Assembly (NCBI RefSeq): GCF_000696185.1 | Contig: NZ_KK853997.1 | Location: forward strand, 6,603,851-6,665,864 | DNA from: Kitasatospora cheerisanensis KCTC 2395 | GTDB lineage: Bacteria > Actinomycetota > Actinomycetes > Streptomycetales > Streptomycetaceae | Direction of reading: 5' to 3' | DNA: 62,014 nt | Shown: positions 1 through 8,761 of the stretch, in pieces | How positions within the stretch are numbered: position 1 is the first letter of the stretch | How the letters are laid out: each line of letters begins with the position of its first letter | Position numbers and translations under genes: made by a program | The notes under the pieces: model-generated | The model's input: the letters and a program-made list of their open reading frames with translations, nothing else | Databases searched by the model: none | Told to the model about the DNA's origin: nothing

Positions 1-2
1 AG

Positions 3-30
3 CCCCGGGGGAGCCGGGTCCCCCTCGGGG
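3..30. terminator. possible stem-loop terminator at window edge
   Basis: A G5A run at 7-12 can pair with TC5 at 19-24 around a 6-base loop, and outer C and G runs extend it with a bulge. It could end a gene lying left of the window. No T-run follows, as is usual for streptomycete hairpins. Confidence 0.3.
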
Positions 31-176
31 GTGGGCGGGATCCGCCGGAAGGTGGGGGGCGGCGGCCGGGGGTAGGCCTTCGGGACTATGCGGTTCGGTA
101 CTTGACGGGCATGGTTCGCGGGCTCGGCCGGGTCGACGATGGAGGGGACGGGGACACGGCGGAGGGGTTGGCGGAG

Positions 177-635
177 ATGGGTGGCGCACGGAAGGCGACG
201 GCGGTGGTGCTCGGCGGCGCGGCCGTCGCGGCGCTGGTGGTGATGGTCGGTCCGGCCGCGATCCAGCAGGCGCAGGACCGGATGGACCAGACGGCGCGGT
301 ACCCGACGGGCGCCGCCGCCAAGGCCGAGGAGCACGAGGTGCCGTCCTGGCTGCCCGACACGGCGCTGCGGATCGCGTTCCTGACGGGCACTCACGACGG
401 CGACCGGCTGATCCGGGCCACCCTGCCCGACCGGGTGCTCCCGGCCGGGTGCACCGAGGGCCGGCCGGTCGGCAACGTGCACCTGCGGGCGCACTGGTTC
501 CCCAAGGACATGCCGCAGCGGGCGAACGCGCACTGCGGGATGTACGACGTCGCGCTGATCGGCGACCAGCTGTACGGCTGGCAGGACGCGGCGGTGGCGG
601 CCAGCGCCCGGCCGAGCGGCGTGCCGGTGCACTGA
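177..635 (+). CDS. membrane-anchored hypothetical protein
   Basis: Unrecognised protein of 152 residues. A short basic N-terminus is followed by a hydrophobic stretch at about residues 8-27, so it is probably a single-pass membrane-anchored or secreted protein with the remainder outside the cell. The outer part has two cysteines (in PAGCTEG and AHCGMYD) that could form a disulfide. The ATG at 177 is preferred over the upstream ATG at 102 because GGAGGGG stands 9 bases before it and because it places the hydrophobic segment at the N-terminus. It stands alone in front of the MFS gene. No function is assigned. Confidence 0.7.
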   Translation: MGGARKATAVVLGGAAVAALVVMVGPAAIQQAQDRMDQTARYPTGAAAKAEEHEVPSWLPDTALRIAFLTGTHDGDRLIRATLPDRVLPAGCTEGRPVGNVHLRAHWFPKDMPQRANAHCGMYDVALIGDQLYGWQDAAVAASARPSGVPVH

Positions 636-785
636 ACGTCGGCCGGGACCCGGCCTGTCGGGCGGTGCGGCGGATGCGATAGGACGGTGCGCATACCCGC
701 CACCCCTAGGAGCACCATGCCAGGCCCGACCGTCGACGCCGACGGCGACCAGACCGTCCCCGCAGCCCCGGCCGAACCGACCCCG

Positions 786-855
786 CGCCCGCCACCGCGC
801 CGGCACCCGCCACCGGCCGGCACCCGCCACCGTGCCGGCACCCGCCACCGCGCCG
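786..855. repeat. short tandem repeat encoding a Pro-Ala-Thr linker
   Basis: Near-identical units with core CACCCGCCACCG begin at 786, 804, 821 and 839, spaced 18, 17 and 18 bases. Eighteen-base units keep frame and would encode PAPATA-type repeats; the 17-base unit breaks it. The repeat sits at the 5-prime end of the MFS gene and decides where its translation can start. Confidence 0.7.
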
Positions 856-2067
856 ACCGCCGCCGGCGCGGCCGGTTCGAGCGGCAAGGCCCCGTTCGCG
901 GCCGCCACCGTGGCCGTCCTGGGCAGCCTCGCCGCGCTCGGGCCGGCGACCACCGACCTGTACCTGCCCGCGCTGCCCGAGCTGACCGCGGACCTGCACT
1001 CCACCGCGCCCGCCGCCCAGTTGACGCTGACCGGCTCGCTGCTCGGGATGGCGTTCGGCCAGTTGCTGTTCGGTCCGCTCAGCGACCGGGTCGGCCGCCG
1101 CGGCCCGCTGCTGGTCGGGCTGGTGGTGTACACCGCGGCGAGCGTGATGTGCGCCCTCGCCGACTCGATGGCGATGCTGGTCGCGGGCCGCGCGCTGCAG
1201 GGCGTGGCCGGCTCCGCGGGGCTGGTGATCGCCCGGGCGATCGTCCGGGACCGGCTCGAAGGCGTCCCGATGATACGTTTCCTCGCCACCATGGGACTGA
1301 TATCCGGCCTGGCCCCGATCCTCGCCCCGGTGGCCGGCGGCCAGCTGCTCCACTTCACCGACTGGCGCGGCACCTTCTTCACGCTGGTCGTGTTCGGTGC
1401 GCTGCTCACGGCCGGCTCGGCGCTCGGCATCACGGAGACCCTGCCGCCGGAGCGCCGCCACGGCGACGGCCTCGGCACCACCGTCCGCGCGATCGGCGGG
1501 CTGCTGCGCGACCGCCCGTTCCTGGGCTACCTGCTGACCAGCACCTTCGCGTTCGGCGCGCTGTTCGCGTACGTCGGCGGCTCGTCGGTGGTGCTGCAGG
1601 ACGTGTACCGGATCTCGCCGCAGACCTACAGCCTGGTGTTCGCCGTCAACTCGATCGTGCTGCTGGCCGTCACGCAGCTGAACGGGCGGGTGCTGGTGCA
1701 GCGCTTCCCCGGACCGGTGCTGCTGGTGTCGGCGCTCGCGGTGGCCACCGCGGCCGGGGTGGCCGTGGTGCTGTGCACCACCGTCTGGGACGCCGGACTG
1801 GCCGGGGTGTGGCCGGCGCTGGCGGTGCTGATGGGCTCGATGGGCGTGATCCTGCCGAACGCCAACGGACAGGCCCTCACCATGGCCCCGCACGCGGCGG
1901 GTTCGGCGTCCGCGCTGCTCGGCACCGGCACCTTCCTGTGCGGTTCGGTGGTGGCCCCGCTGAGCAGCGTCGGCGGGCACCCGTCCGCGACCGCGCTCGG
2001 CCTGATCGTGCTGGGCTGCTCGCTGCTGGCGCTGCTGTCCTTCCTGCCGCTGTACCGCCGCCGCTGA
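832..2067 (+). CDS. MFS drug-efflux transporter, Bcr/CflA type
   Basis: Proton-coupled multidrug efflux pump of the 12-helix DHA1 class, in the plasma membrane. Helix 1 carries the Bcr/CflA-like stretch ALGPATTDLYLPALP (about residues 35-49), and the loop after helix 2 has motif A, GPLSDRVGRRG (81-91). Length (411) is normal. The GTG at 832 is only the first in-frame start: no ribosome site precedes it. A better start is ATG 717, with AGGAG at 708-712. That frame joins the transporter only if two single bases are missing in the Pro-Ala-Thr repeat (near 785 and 815), which would give a continuous protein with a PAPAT-rich cytoplasmic leader. The substrate cannot be told. Confidence 0.88.
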   Translation: MPAPATAPTAAGAAGSSGKAPFAAATVAVLGSLAALGPATTDLYLPALPELTADLHSTAPAAQLTLTGSLLGMAFGQLLFGPLSDRVGRRGPLLVGLVVYTAASVMCALADSMAMLVAGRALQGVAGSAGLVIARAIVRDRLEGVPMIRFLATMGLISGLAPILAPVAGGQLLHFTDWRGTFFTLVVFGALLTAGSALGITETLPPERRHGDGLGTTVRAIGGLLRDRPFLGYLLTSTFAFGALFAYVGGSSVVLQDVYRISPQTYSLVFAVNSIVLLAVTQLNGRVLVQRFPGPVLLVSALAVATAAGVAVVLCTTVWDAGLAGVWPALAVLMGSMGVILPNANGQALTMAPHAAGSASALLGTGTFLCGSVVAPLSSVGGHPSATALGLIVLGCSLLALLSFLPLYRRR

Positions 2068-2084
2068 CGCGCCGTCAGGACGAA

Positions 2085-2119
2085 CGCCCGGCCGGTGGCG
2101 GGAAGCCACCGGCCGGGCG
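2085..2119. terminator. bidirectional hairpin terminator
   Basis: A perfect 15-base-pair stem (2085-2099 with 2105-2119) closed by the loop GGGAA lies between the convergent MFS and chitinase genes and probably ends both transcripts. Confidence 0.75.
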
Positions 2120-2138
2120 CCGTCGTACTGCCGGGGTG

Positions 2139-4187
2139 TCAGGCGATGGAGAAGTCGTCGCCGAAGACGTTGCCCTGGCCGTACCAGCCGTGCAGGTAGA
2201 CGGTGACGGTGCCGCTGGCGCCCGTGGTGAACGGGACGGTCAGCTTGGTCCAGGCCGAGCCGTTGGCCCAGGAGGAGGCGGTGGCGCCGCCGCTGACCCC
2301 GACGTACGAGTACGGGCCCTGGACCCAGGCGGTCAGGGTGTACGCGTGGTTCGGGGCGAGGGTGACGGTCTGCTCGCACTGGCCGGTGGCGCCGGCGGTC
2401 GGGACGACCTGGAGGGCCTTGGAGCCGCCGTGCACGGGGCTGCCGACGACCGCGCCGCCGCTCTGGCAGGTCCACGGGCCGAGGCTGCCGGTCTCGAAGT
2501 CGCCGTTGACCAGGCCGCCGGTCGGGGTGGTGCCGGTGACGGTGAGCGCGTAGGTCGCGGTGTGGGTCTTGCCCGCGCCGGTGCCGGTGACGGTCAGGGT
2601 GTAGGTGCCCGGGACGGTCGCGGCGGTGGTGGAGACGTTCAGCGTGGCGGAGCCGCCGGCGGTGACGCTGGCCGGGCTGACGGTGGCGGTGACGCCGGCC
2701 GGCGCGCCGGAGACGGACAGGCCGACGGTCGCGGCGGTGCCGGAGGTGACGGCCGTGCTGACGGTGCTGGAGGTGGCGGAGCCGGCCTGCACGCTGCCCG
2801 CGCCGGAGGAGAGCGAGAGCGAGAAGTCGGAGGCGGTGGTGCCGCCGGTGACGGTCAGGGTGTAGGTCGCGGAGTGCGAGCCGCTCGCCCCGGTGCCGGT
2901 CACGGTCAGCGGGTAACTGCCGTTCGGCACCGCCGAGGTGGTGGAGACGTTCAGGGTGGCGGAGCCGCCCGCGGTGACGGTGGAGGAGCTCAGCGACACG
3001 TTCAGGCCGGCCACCGGCGTGGTGGCGACCGACAGGTTGACGGTCTGCGCGGCGCCGGAGGTGACGGCGGTGTTGACGGTGGTCGACGCGGACGCGCCGG
3101 CCGTGACCGAGCCGCTGGCCGGGTTCAGCGACACCGAGAAGTCGTTCGCCGGCACGGTGCTGCTGGTGAACTGCGAGAAGATGTGGCTGAAGTCCCACTT
3201 GTTCTGCGCGATGCCCGAGCAGTCGTCGCGGGCGCCGGTGCCGGGGCAGTTGCCGTTGTCGCGCTGCAGCGCCCAGAAGGACAGCGTGTTGATGCCCTTG
3301 GAGACGGCCCAGTTGTAGACCGCGGTGGCGTTGGCGACGGTGAAGGTCTCGGCGGCGCCGAAGTCGTCGATGCCGGGCATCTCGATGATGCCGATCATGC
3401 CCCACAGCTGGGCGGAGGTCTTGGTCGGGTACAGCTTGGCCAGCTGGTTGTACAGGCCCTGCGCGGCGGTCTGGGTGTCCGCGGCCATGTCGTGCGACTG
3501 GTTGTCGTAGTAGTCGAAGGTCATCAGGTTGACGACGTCGATGCGCGCGTTGTTGGTGACGGCGTTCTTCAGCACCGCGAGGCCGCTGGAGGCCAGGCCG
3601 CCGGTGGTGGTCGGCAGGGTGTAACTGAACTGGATGTTCCGGCCGTTGGCGGCCGCCCAGTCCTCGACGATCTTGATCGCCTTGTTGCGGCGGTCGATGC
3701 CGGCGGTGTTGGTCAGCGAGTTGTCCTCGATGTCCAGGTCGATCCGGGAGACGTCGTAGGTGGTGATGACGTTCTCGAACTGCGCGGCGATCTGGTTGAC
3801 GTCGGTGCACGAGTCGGCGATCTCGGTGCCCGTGTTGTCGGCGGTGTAGCCGCCGAAGGACGGGATCACGTCGCCGCCGTTGGCGCGGATGGTGGCGATG
3901 TCCGAGCCGAAGACCGCGTTGGACACCGGCATCGAGGTGTCGCCGTTCCACAGCGCGGTGCAGGAGCCCTTGGTGGCGGCCTGCAGGAAGGCCATGGTGA
4001 GGTGCTTGGCGCCGGACTGGGCGGACAGCGCGGCCGGGCTCTCGCCCGTCCAGGACTCGAAGTACGGGGCGAAGACGCGCTGCGGCAGCGGAGTGGCGGC
4101 CTGCGCGGGGGCGGAGATCAGCCCCAGCGAGGCGGCCGCCATCGCGCCCGTGGCGAGCAGCGCTTGGAGTGGTCGGTGAAGGCGCAT
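2139..4187 (-). CDS. secreted family 18 chitinase with C-terminal carbohydrate-binding module
   Basis: Endo-acting GH18 glycosidase that hydrolyses chitin outside the cell; 682 residues. Order of parts: Sec signal peptide (about 1-30, cut after APAQA), GH18 catalytic domain to about residue 345 with the family DxDxE motif as DLDIE (150-154, the Glu being the acid/base), two Ser/Thr-rich beta-sandwich repeats of about 100 residues each (SVTAGASAS...LTVTG), and a C-terminal CBM of the CenC/CBM4_9 type (NGDFETGSLGPW to FGDDFSIA). The ATG at 4187 is preferred over the one at 4205, since GGAG lies about 6 bases before it and the signal peptide then starts properly. The upstream DasR-type operator points to induction by chitin-derived amino sugars. 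Confidence 0.92.
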   Translation of the reverse strand: MRLHRPLQALLATGAMAAASLGLISAPAQAATPLPQRVFAPYFESWTGESPAALSAQSGAKHLTMAFLQAATKGSCTALWNGDTSMPVSNAVFGSDIATIRANGGDVIPSFGGYTADNTGTEIADSCTDVNQIAAQFENVITTYDVSRIDLDIEDNSLTNTAGIDRRNKAIKIVEDWAAANGRNIQFSYTLPTTTGGLASSGLAVLKNAVTNNARIDVVNLMTFDYYDNQSHDMAADTQTAAQGLYNQLAKLYPTKTSAQLWGMIGIIEMPGIDDFGAAETFTVANATAVYNWAVSKGINTLSFWALQRDNGNCPGTGARDDCSGIAQNKWDFSHIFSQFTSSTVPANDFSVSLNPASGSVTAGASASTTVNTAVTSGAAQTVNLSVATTPVAGLNVSLSSSTVTAGGSATLNVSTTSAVPNGSYPLTVTGTGASGSHSATYTLTVTGGTTASDFSLSLSSGAGSVQAGSATSSTVSTAVTSGTAATVGLSVSGAPAGVTATVSPASVTAGGSATLNVSTTAATVPGTYTLTVTGTGAGKTHTATYALTVTGTTPTGGLVNGDFETGSLGPWTCQSGGAVVGSPVHGGSKALQVVPTAGATGQCEQTVTLAPNHAYTLTAWVQGPYSYVGVSGGATASSWANGSAWTKLTVPFTTGASGTVTVYLHGWYGQGNVFGDDFSIA

Positions 4188-4351
4188 CGAGGCTCCATCA
4201 GGCATGGGTGGACGCCCTCGTGTCGCTGTTCGGGCACGGGGCAGGGGATCGGCCTGGTACAGGGAGTGCCGGGGTGGTGCGGGGCGTTACGACAGCCCCG
4301 GCCGGTGGTCACACCCCCACGATGCGTTCCGGTCGGGAAAACAACGCTCCC

Positions 4352-4380
4352 ATGGTTGGTCTGGACCACTGATCTGTCAA
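4352..4380 (-). promoter_or_regulatory. chitinase promoter with DasR-type (dre) operator
   Basis: On the minus strand a perfect -35 TTGACA (4375-4380) is followed after 17 bases by AACCAT (4352-4357). The spacer holds TTGGTCTGGACCACT (4356-4370), which closely matches the DasR consensus ACTGGTCTAGACCACT and is nearly palindromic. A repressor bound there would sit between -35 and -10. The position about 170 bases before the chitinase start fits the known control of streptomycete chitinases by the GntR-type regulator DasR. Confidence 0.75.
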
Positions 4381-4418
4381 GACTCCTAACTGTCCGTCCC
4401 AGCAGGCGTCCTGACACG

Positions 4419-4460
4419 CCGTCGGCCCCGCACCCGATCCTGCGGGTGCGGGGCCGACGG
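4419..4460. terminator. strong hairpin terminator
   Basis: A perfect 18-base-pair stem (4419-4436 with 4443-4460) with a 6-base loop lies just beyond the stop of the importer binding-protein gene (4481, minus strand) and should end that operon before the chitinase promoter. Confidence 0.8.
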
Positions 4461-4480
4461 GCGGCGCGGGCGCGCCGGGG

Positions 4481-5395
4481 TCAGTTCAGCGCGTTGCTCT
4501 TCAGCCAGTCCTTGGCGACCGCCGACGGGTCCTCCTTGTCCACCGCGACGCGCTTCATCAGCGCCGTCAGCCCGGCGGTGTCGAGCTTCGCCGAGACCGC
4601 GTTCAGCGCGGCCGTCCCGGTGGCGTCCAGGCCCGCCTTGTTCACCAGCGGGGTGACGTTCTGCGAGCTGAACAGGTTCTTCGGGTCGCTCAGCGAGACC
4701 AGCTTCAGCTGGACGATCTTCGGGTCGGTGGTGAACACGTTGCCGACCTGGACGGTGCCGTCCTTGAGCGCGTTGGCGGTGGTGTCGGCGGTGGGCTTCC
4801 ACTCCTTGAAGGTCAGCCCGTACACGTCCTTGAACTGCTGCTCGCGGCGCGACTTGAACTCCGGCGGGCCGCCCACCACCAGGTCCTGCGCCTTGCCGGT
4901 GAGGTCGGCGATCGACTTCAGGCCGAGCCGGTCGGCGGTGTCCTGGGTGACCGTCAGCGAGTCCTTGTCCTCGGCCGCCGCCGAGTCCAGGATGCCGAGG
5001 CCGGCCGGCAGCTTCGCCGCCAGCTCGGTGTTCACCGCGTCCTTGCCGGTCGCGGTCGACTTGGCGTCCAGGTACCCGAGCAGCGCGCCGTTGTACTCCG
5101 GCAGCACCGTCAGCGCGCCGGACTGGAGCTGCCCGTACAGCACCTCCCGGCTGCCGATGTTGAACTTCTCCTCGACCTTCACGCCCTTGGCCTGCAGGGC
5201 CTGCGAGTAGATCGACGCCAGCAGCACGTTCTCCGGGAAGTTCGCCGAGCCGACCACCACGGTCTTCCCCGAGCCTCCCGCCCCGGCAGTGGTCTTCGCG
5301 GCCAGCGGGTCGCCCCCGCCGGAGGAGGAGCAGGCCGCCGCGCCGAGCATCAGCACGGCGGCGGCGACGGCGGTTCGGACCGGACGGGTCGTCAT
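4481..5395 (-). CDS. glycine betaine/choline-type ABC transporter substrate-binding lipoprotein (OpuCC/ProX-like)
   Basis: Solute receptor of an osmoprotectant (quaternary amine) importer, 304 residues. It begins with a lipoprotein signal and lipobox (MLGAAACSS), so the mature protein is lipid-anchored outside the membrane. The body is an OpuAC-family domain: VVVGSANFPENVLLASIYSQ near the start and VLPEYNGALLGYLDAKS near residue 98 are typical of this family. It is the last gene of a four-gene operon, its ATG overlapping the stop of the preceding permease (ATGA). The ligand (betaine, choline, carnitine, proline betaine or another amine) cannot be fixed from sequence. Confidence 0.88.
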   Translation of the reverse strand: MTTRPVRTAVAAAVLMLGAAACSSSGGGDPLAAKTTAGAGGSGKTVVVGSANFPENVLLASIYSQALQAKGVKVEEKFNIGSREVLYGQLQSGALTVLPEYNGALLGYLDAKSTATGKDAVNTELAAKLPAGLGILDSAAAEDKDSLTVTQDTADRLGLKSIADLTGKAQDLVVGGPPEFKSRREQQFKDVYGLTFKEWKPTADTTANALKDGTVQVGNVFTTDPKIVQLKLVSLSDPKNLFSSQNVTPLVNKAGLDATGTAALNAVSAKLDTAGLTALMKRVAVDKEDPSAVAKDWLKSNALN

Positions 5396-6105
5396 ATGGA
5401 GTCCTTCGACAGTGCGGGGGAGCCCGCGGGTTCGTCAGTGTGGACGGTGCGCGCCGCACGCGGCGACGCGGACCGGATGAGCAGGGCGAACAGCAGTTGG
5501 ACCGCCACCGCCAGCAGCACCACCAGGAGCGCGCCGCCGACGGTGGTGGGGAAGTCCCGGGTGGCCAGGCCGTCGATCACGTACCGGCCGAGGCCGCCGA
5601 GGCCGACGTACGCGGCGACCGTGGCGGTGGCGATCACCTGCACGGCGGCGGTGCGGGCGCCCGCGAGCAGGGTCGGCAGCGCGGACGGCACGCAGACCTG
5701 GAACAGCGTCTGCGGGTGCGTCAGGCCGATGCCGCGGGCGGCGTCCCGGACGTCCGGGTCGGTGCCGCGGACGCCCTCCGCGGCGGCCACCAGCAGCGGC
5801 GGCGCGGCCAGCGCCGTCAGCGGCAGCAGCACCGCCGTGTCGCCGACCCCGGCGAGCAGCACCGCCAAGGTGACCAGGCCCAGGGTGGGCAGCGCCCGGG
5901 CGACGCCGGTCAGCGCGGTGACCAGGAACAGGCCGCGCCCGGTGTAGCCGATCAGCAGGCCCAGCGGCACCGCGAGCAGTACCGCCAGCGCCAGCGCCTC
6001 GGCGGAGAACGCCAGGTGTTCGAGCACCCGGTTCAGGATCGAGTCCGGACCGGAGCGGTGCGCCGGGTCGGTGAAGAAGGTGTTCAGCCAGTCGAGCCAG
6101 TTCAC
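5392..6105 (-). CDS. ABC transporter permease (OpuCB/CD type)
   Basis: Inner-membrane permease of the osmoprotectant importer, 237 residues with about six helices. The permease coupling loop appears as GVRGTDPDVRDAARGIGLTH, the EAA-like motif for contact with the ATPase. The start is GTG 6105, preceded by GGAGGTGG, and overlaps the stop of the first permease by 4 bases, so the two are translated together; a longer open frame upstream is a shadow of that gene. A hydrophilic tail with PAGSPALSKDSI follows the last helix. It probably pairs with the other permease as a heterodimer. Confidence 0.88.
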   Translation of the reverse strand: MNWLDWLNTFFTDPAHRSGPDSILNRVLEHLAFSAEALALAVLLAVPLGLLIGYTGRGLFLVTALTGVARALPTLGLVTLAVLLAGVGDTAVLLPLTALAAPPLLVAAAEGVRGTDPDVRDAARGIGLTHPQTLFQVCVPSALPTLLAGARTAAVQVIATATVAAYVGLGGLGRYVIDGLATRDFPTTVGGALLVVLLAVAVQLLFALLIRSASPRAARTVHTDEPAGSPALSKDSI

Positions 6106-6764
6106 CGCGCCACCTCCGCCGCCCACGGCGCGAGCAGCCGGCGGGCCGCCACCAGCAGCAGGTCGCAGACCAGCGCCAGCAGCGCCACCAGCACGATGCC
6201 GGCCAGGATCGGGGTCGGGAAGGTCCGCTGGAAGCCGTCCACGAACAGGTAGCCGAGCCCGCCGCGGCCGACCAGCGCGCCGACCGCCGCCAGCGAGATC
6301 GAGGACACCGCCGCCACCCGCAGGCCCGCGATCAGGTACGGCACGGCGGCCGGGAGTTCGACCGCCGCCAGCCGGTGCCACGGCCCGTAGCCCATCGCGG
6401 TGGCCGCCTGCCGCACCGGCTCCGGCACCGCGCGCAGCCCGTCCACCGTGGTCGGCAGCAGCACCGCCAGCGCGTAGCAGGTCAGCGGCACCATCACGGT
6501 CTCCCGGGTGGCCAGGCCGGTGTACGGGATCAGCACCACGAACACCGCCAACGAGGGCAGCGCGTACACCACGTTGAACACCGCGGCCAGCGGCTGGTAG
6601 AGCCGCGGGAAGCGCGTGCAGGCCAGGCCCAGCGGCACCGCCAGCAGCAGGCCGATCAGCACCGGGACCAGCGCGATCACCGCATGATCGCCCGTCAGGC
6701 CGGCCAGGTAGCCCAGGTGGTCGCCCAGCCAGTGCCAGCGGACCAGCGGCTCACCGTCCAGCAT
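6102..6764 (-). CDS. ABC transporter permease (OpuCB/CD type)
   Basis: First of two permeases of the quaternary-amine importer, 220 residues, about six transmembrane helices. The family's coupling loop is seen as VPEPVRQAATAMGYGPWHRL, and GALVGRGGLGYLFVDGF is the usual stretch before the last helices. It overlaps the ATPase gene by 14 bases and the next permease by 4, which fits one polycistronic message. ATG at 6764 is the natural start. Confidence 0.9.
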   Translation of the reverse strand: MLDGEPLVRWHWLGDHLGYLAGLTGDHAVIALVPVLIGLLLAVPLGLACTRFPRLYQPLAAVFNVVYALPSLAVFVVLIPYTGLATRETVMVPLTCYALAVLLPTTVDGLRAVPEPVRQAATAMGYGPWHRLAAVELPAAVPYLIAGLRVAAVSSISLAAVGALVGRGGLGYLFVDGFQRTFPTPILAGIVLVALLALVCDLLLVAARRLLAPWAAEVAR

Positions 6765-7794
6765 GGTTCACCTGCGCGCCCTCGTCAGCCAGCGCCGCCA
6801 CCACGGCGGCCCGGCTCGCGGTGCCGATCGCCCGGCCGTCCGCGTCCACCGCCACCGCGTGCCCGGACGGGGCGAGCACCGCCGCGTCCAGCGCCGCGCG
6901 CAGGGTGTCCCGGGCCGGGGCGAACACCGGCACCGGGTGGGGCCGGCCGTCGCGCAGCCAGTGCTCCGGACGGCCGTCCTGATCGAGCGTCAGCTTCCAG
7001 TCCTCGTAGGCGGGTTCGAGCTTGGCGAGCGGGACGTCGGCGGCCGGGCGCAGGCCCAGGCCGCGCAGGCCCCGGTCGCGGCCCAGGAAGGCCGCCACGC
7101 CGGCGTCCGCCGGGGCGGTCAACAGGGTGTGCGGGTCCGCGAGTTGGGCGATTTCGCCGTGCTCGCGCAGCACCACCACCCGGTCGCCGAGCCGGACCGC
7201 CTCCTCGATGTCGTGCGTCACGAACAGCACCGTCTTGCCCAACTCGGCCTGTAGGCGCAGCAGTTCCTCCTGGAGCCCGGCGCGCACCAGCGGGTCGACC
7301 GCGCTGAACGGCTCGTCCATCAGCAGCACCGGCGGGTCGGCCGCCAACGCCCGTGCCACGCCCACCCGTTGCTGCTGGCCGCCGGAGAGCTGCGCCGGGT
7401 AGCGGCGGGCGGTCTCCGGCGGCAGGCCGACCAGCTCCAGCAGCTCCGCCGCCCGCGCGCGGGCCCGCTTGCGGTCCCAGCCGAGCAGCCGCGGCACCGT
7501 CGCCACGTTGTCGATCACCCGGCGGTGCGGGAACAGCCCGGCCTGCTGGATGACGTACCCGATGCCGCGCCGCAGCTGCGCCGCCGGCAGCTCGGCCACG
7601 TCGGTGCCGTCCAGCAGCACCCGGCCGCCGGTCGGCACCACCATCCGGTTGACCATCCGCAGGATGGTGGTCTTGCCGCACCCGGACGGGCCGACCAGCA
7701 CGGTCGTCCGGCCCGCGGGCACGTCGAGGTCCAGGCCTCGGACGGCAACCGTGCCGTCGGGGTGGCGCTTGGCGGCGCCCTCGAATCTGATCAC
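6751..7794 (-). CDS. glycine betaine/choline-type ABC transporter ATP-binding protein (OpuCA/ProV-like)
   Basis: ATPase of the osmoprotectant importer, 347 residues. Walker A is GPSGCGKTT (35-43), followed by the ABC signature LSGGQQQR, Walker B VLLMDEP and the switch histidine in VTHDIEEA. After the ATPase domain comes a C-terminal region with one CBS-like unit (AVAVDADGRAIGTAS), the regulatory part typical of OpuCA/ProV proteins, where it senses ionic strength. The GTG at 7794 begins the conserved domain (VIRFEGAAKRHPDGT); longer in-frame extension upstream is not conserved-looking. It is the first gene of the operon, so the promoter should lie in 7795-7868, where I cannot name convincing boxes. 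Confidence 0.9.
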   Translation of the reverse strand: MIRFEGAAKRHPDGTVAVRGLDLDVPAGRTTVLVGPSGCGKTTILRMVNRMVVPTGGRVLLDGTDVAELPAAQLRRGIGYVIQQAGLFPHRRVIDNVATVPRLLGWDRKRARARAAELLELVGLPPETARRYPAQLSGGQQQRVGVARALAADPPVLLMDEPFSAVDPLVRAGLQEELLRLQAELGKTVLFVTHDIEEAVRLGDRVVVLREHGEIAQLADPHTLLTAPADAGVAAFLGRDRGLRGLGLRPAADVPLAKLEPAYEDWKLTLDQDGRPEHWLRDGRPHPVPVFAPARDTLRAALDAAVLAPSGHAVAVDADGRAIGTASRAAVVAALADEGAQVNHAGR

Positions 7795-7868
7795 GGAAGT
7801 CCTAGCGCTGGACGAGCAAATTTTCGAACACTGATCTGAATACGTCTGTCCGGCTTCCCGCCCCGGTC

Positions 7869-8264
7869 TCACCGCAAACCTTGATCCACCGAACGGGTGG
7901 GCAGCCCCGCCGCCGCCCAGGCGACGAACCCGCCGTCCAGGTCCGTCGCCCGGAACAGCCCCAACTCCCGCAAGGACGCGGCCGCGAAGGACGAGGCGTA
8001 GCCCTCCGAGCAGACCACGATCCAGTGCACGTCGTACCCGGTCGCCTCGGCGATCCGGTGACTGCCCGTCGGATCGAGCCGCCACTCCAGCACGTTCCGT
8101 TCGATCACCAGCGCCCCCGGGATCTCACCCTCCCGGGCCCGCTGCGCGGCCGGCCGGATGTCCACCAGCCGGGCCCCGGCCGTCACCGCCGCCCAGGCCT
8201 GCTCCGGCCCCGGGCGGTCCAGGCCCGCCCGGGCCCGCGCCAGCAGCTCGTCCACCGTGGTCAC
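7869..8264 (-). CDS. rhodanese-like sulfurtransferase
   Basis: Single-domain rhodanese, 131 residues, cytoplasmic. The active-site cysteine is C85 in VVCSEGYASS, a six-residue loop as in thiosulfate sulfurtransferases; LVDIRPAAQR is the CH2A-type motif. GTG 8264 overlaps the stop of cysteine dioxygenase by 4 bases (GTGA), so the two are coupled. Known biology of such pairs suggests that the rhodanese handles sulfane sulfur or sulfite arising when cysteine is broken down; the exact acceptor is inference. The operon sits behind a cysteine-rich leader peptide. Confidence 0.85.
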   Translation of the reverse strand: MTTVDELLARARAGLDRPGPEQAWAAVTAGARLVDIRPAAQRAREGEIPGALVIERNVLEWRLDPTGSHRIAEATGYDVHWIVVCSEGYASSFAAASLRELGLFRATDLDGGFVAWAAAGLPTRSVDQGLR

Positions 8265-8761
8265 CACTGCTCCGGTCCTTCCGTCGCGGTCCGCACCAGG
8301 CCGCCGGCCCGCAGCTCGTAGCGGGACATCTCGTTCAGCGGCGGCGAGTAGGCGTGCAGCGTCACCGCCGGCCCCGGCGAGGTGTTGCGCACATCGTGCA
8401 GGTACTGCGGCCCGAACGCCCGCTCGCTGCCCGAGGGCAGCCGGCGCACCGTCAGCCCGTGCTCGGGGCCGGCCAGCGCCAGCTCCTCCAGCTCGCCGAG
8501 CGCCACCGTGAACGCCCCGCGCGAGCCGCCGTGGTCGTGGAACCCGGTGGACTGGCCCGGCAGCCAGCTGATCAGCCACACCTCGTAGTCCTGCGCCAGC
8601 TCCAGGCGTTCGTACCAGCGGTCCTCGGCGGACAGCCGCACCCGGTGCAGCCACCGCTCGGGGCGCTCGGCGAGGTCGCGGACGATCCGGCGCAGCGCGT
8701 TCGGCGACAGCGGCGGGCGGGGCGGGGCGTCGAGGACGGATTCGGCCGGGACGGTGGGCAT
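8261..8761 (-). CDS. cysteine dioxygenase
   Basis: Non-haem iron enzyme of the cupin fold that oxidises L-cysteine to cysteine sulfinate with O2; 166 residues, the usual bacterial size. The three-histidine iron site is visible as H75 and H77 in GFHDHGGSRGAF and H122 in QYLHDVRN. ATG 8761 is preceded by GGAGGAG. It heads an operon with a rhodanese, and 210 bases upstream lies a 25-codon leader ORF rich in cysteine, so expression is probably tuned to cysteine supply. Together the two genes look like a cysteine catabolism unit. Confidence 0.88.
   Translation of the reverse strand: MPTVPAESVLDAPPRPPLSPNALRRIVRDLAERPERWLHRVRLSAEDRWYERLELAQDYEVWLISWLPGQSTGFHDHGGSRGAFTVALGELEELALAGPEHGLTVRRLPSGSERAFGPQYLHDVRNTSPGPAVTLHAYSPPLNEMSRYELRAGGLVRTATEGPEQW

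Noticed and set aside
687..5210. A 1,500-codon open frame on the plus strand across the MFS, chitinase and binding-protein genes
   Set aside because: It is a by-product of high GC in third codon positions; it has no family motifs and runs opposite to clear genes with signal peptides and catalytic motifs.
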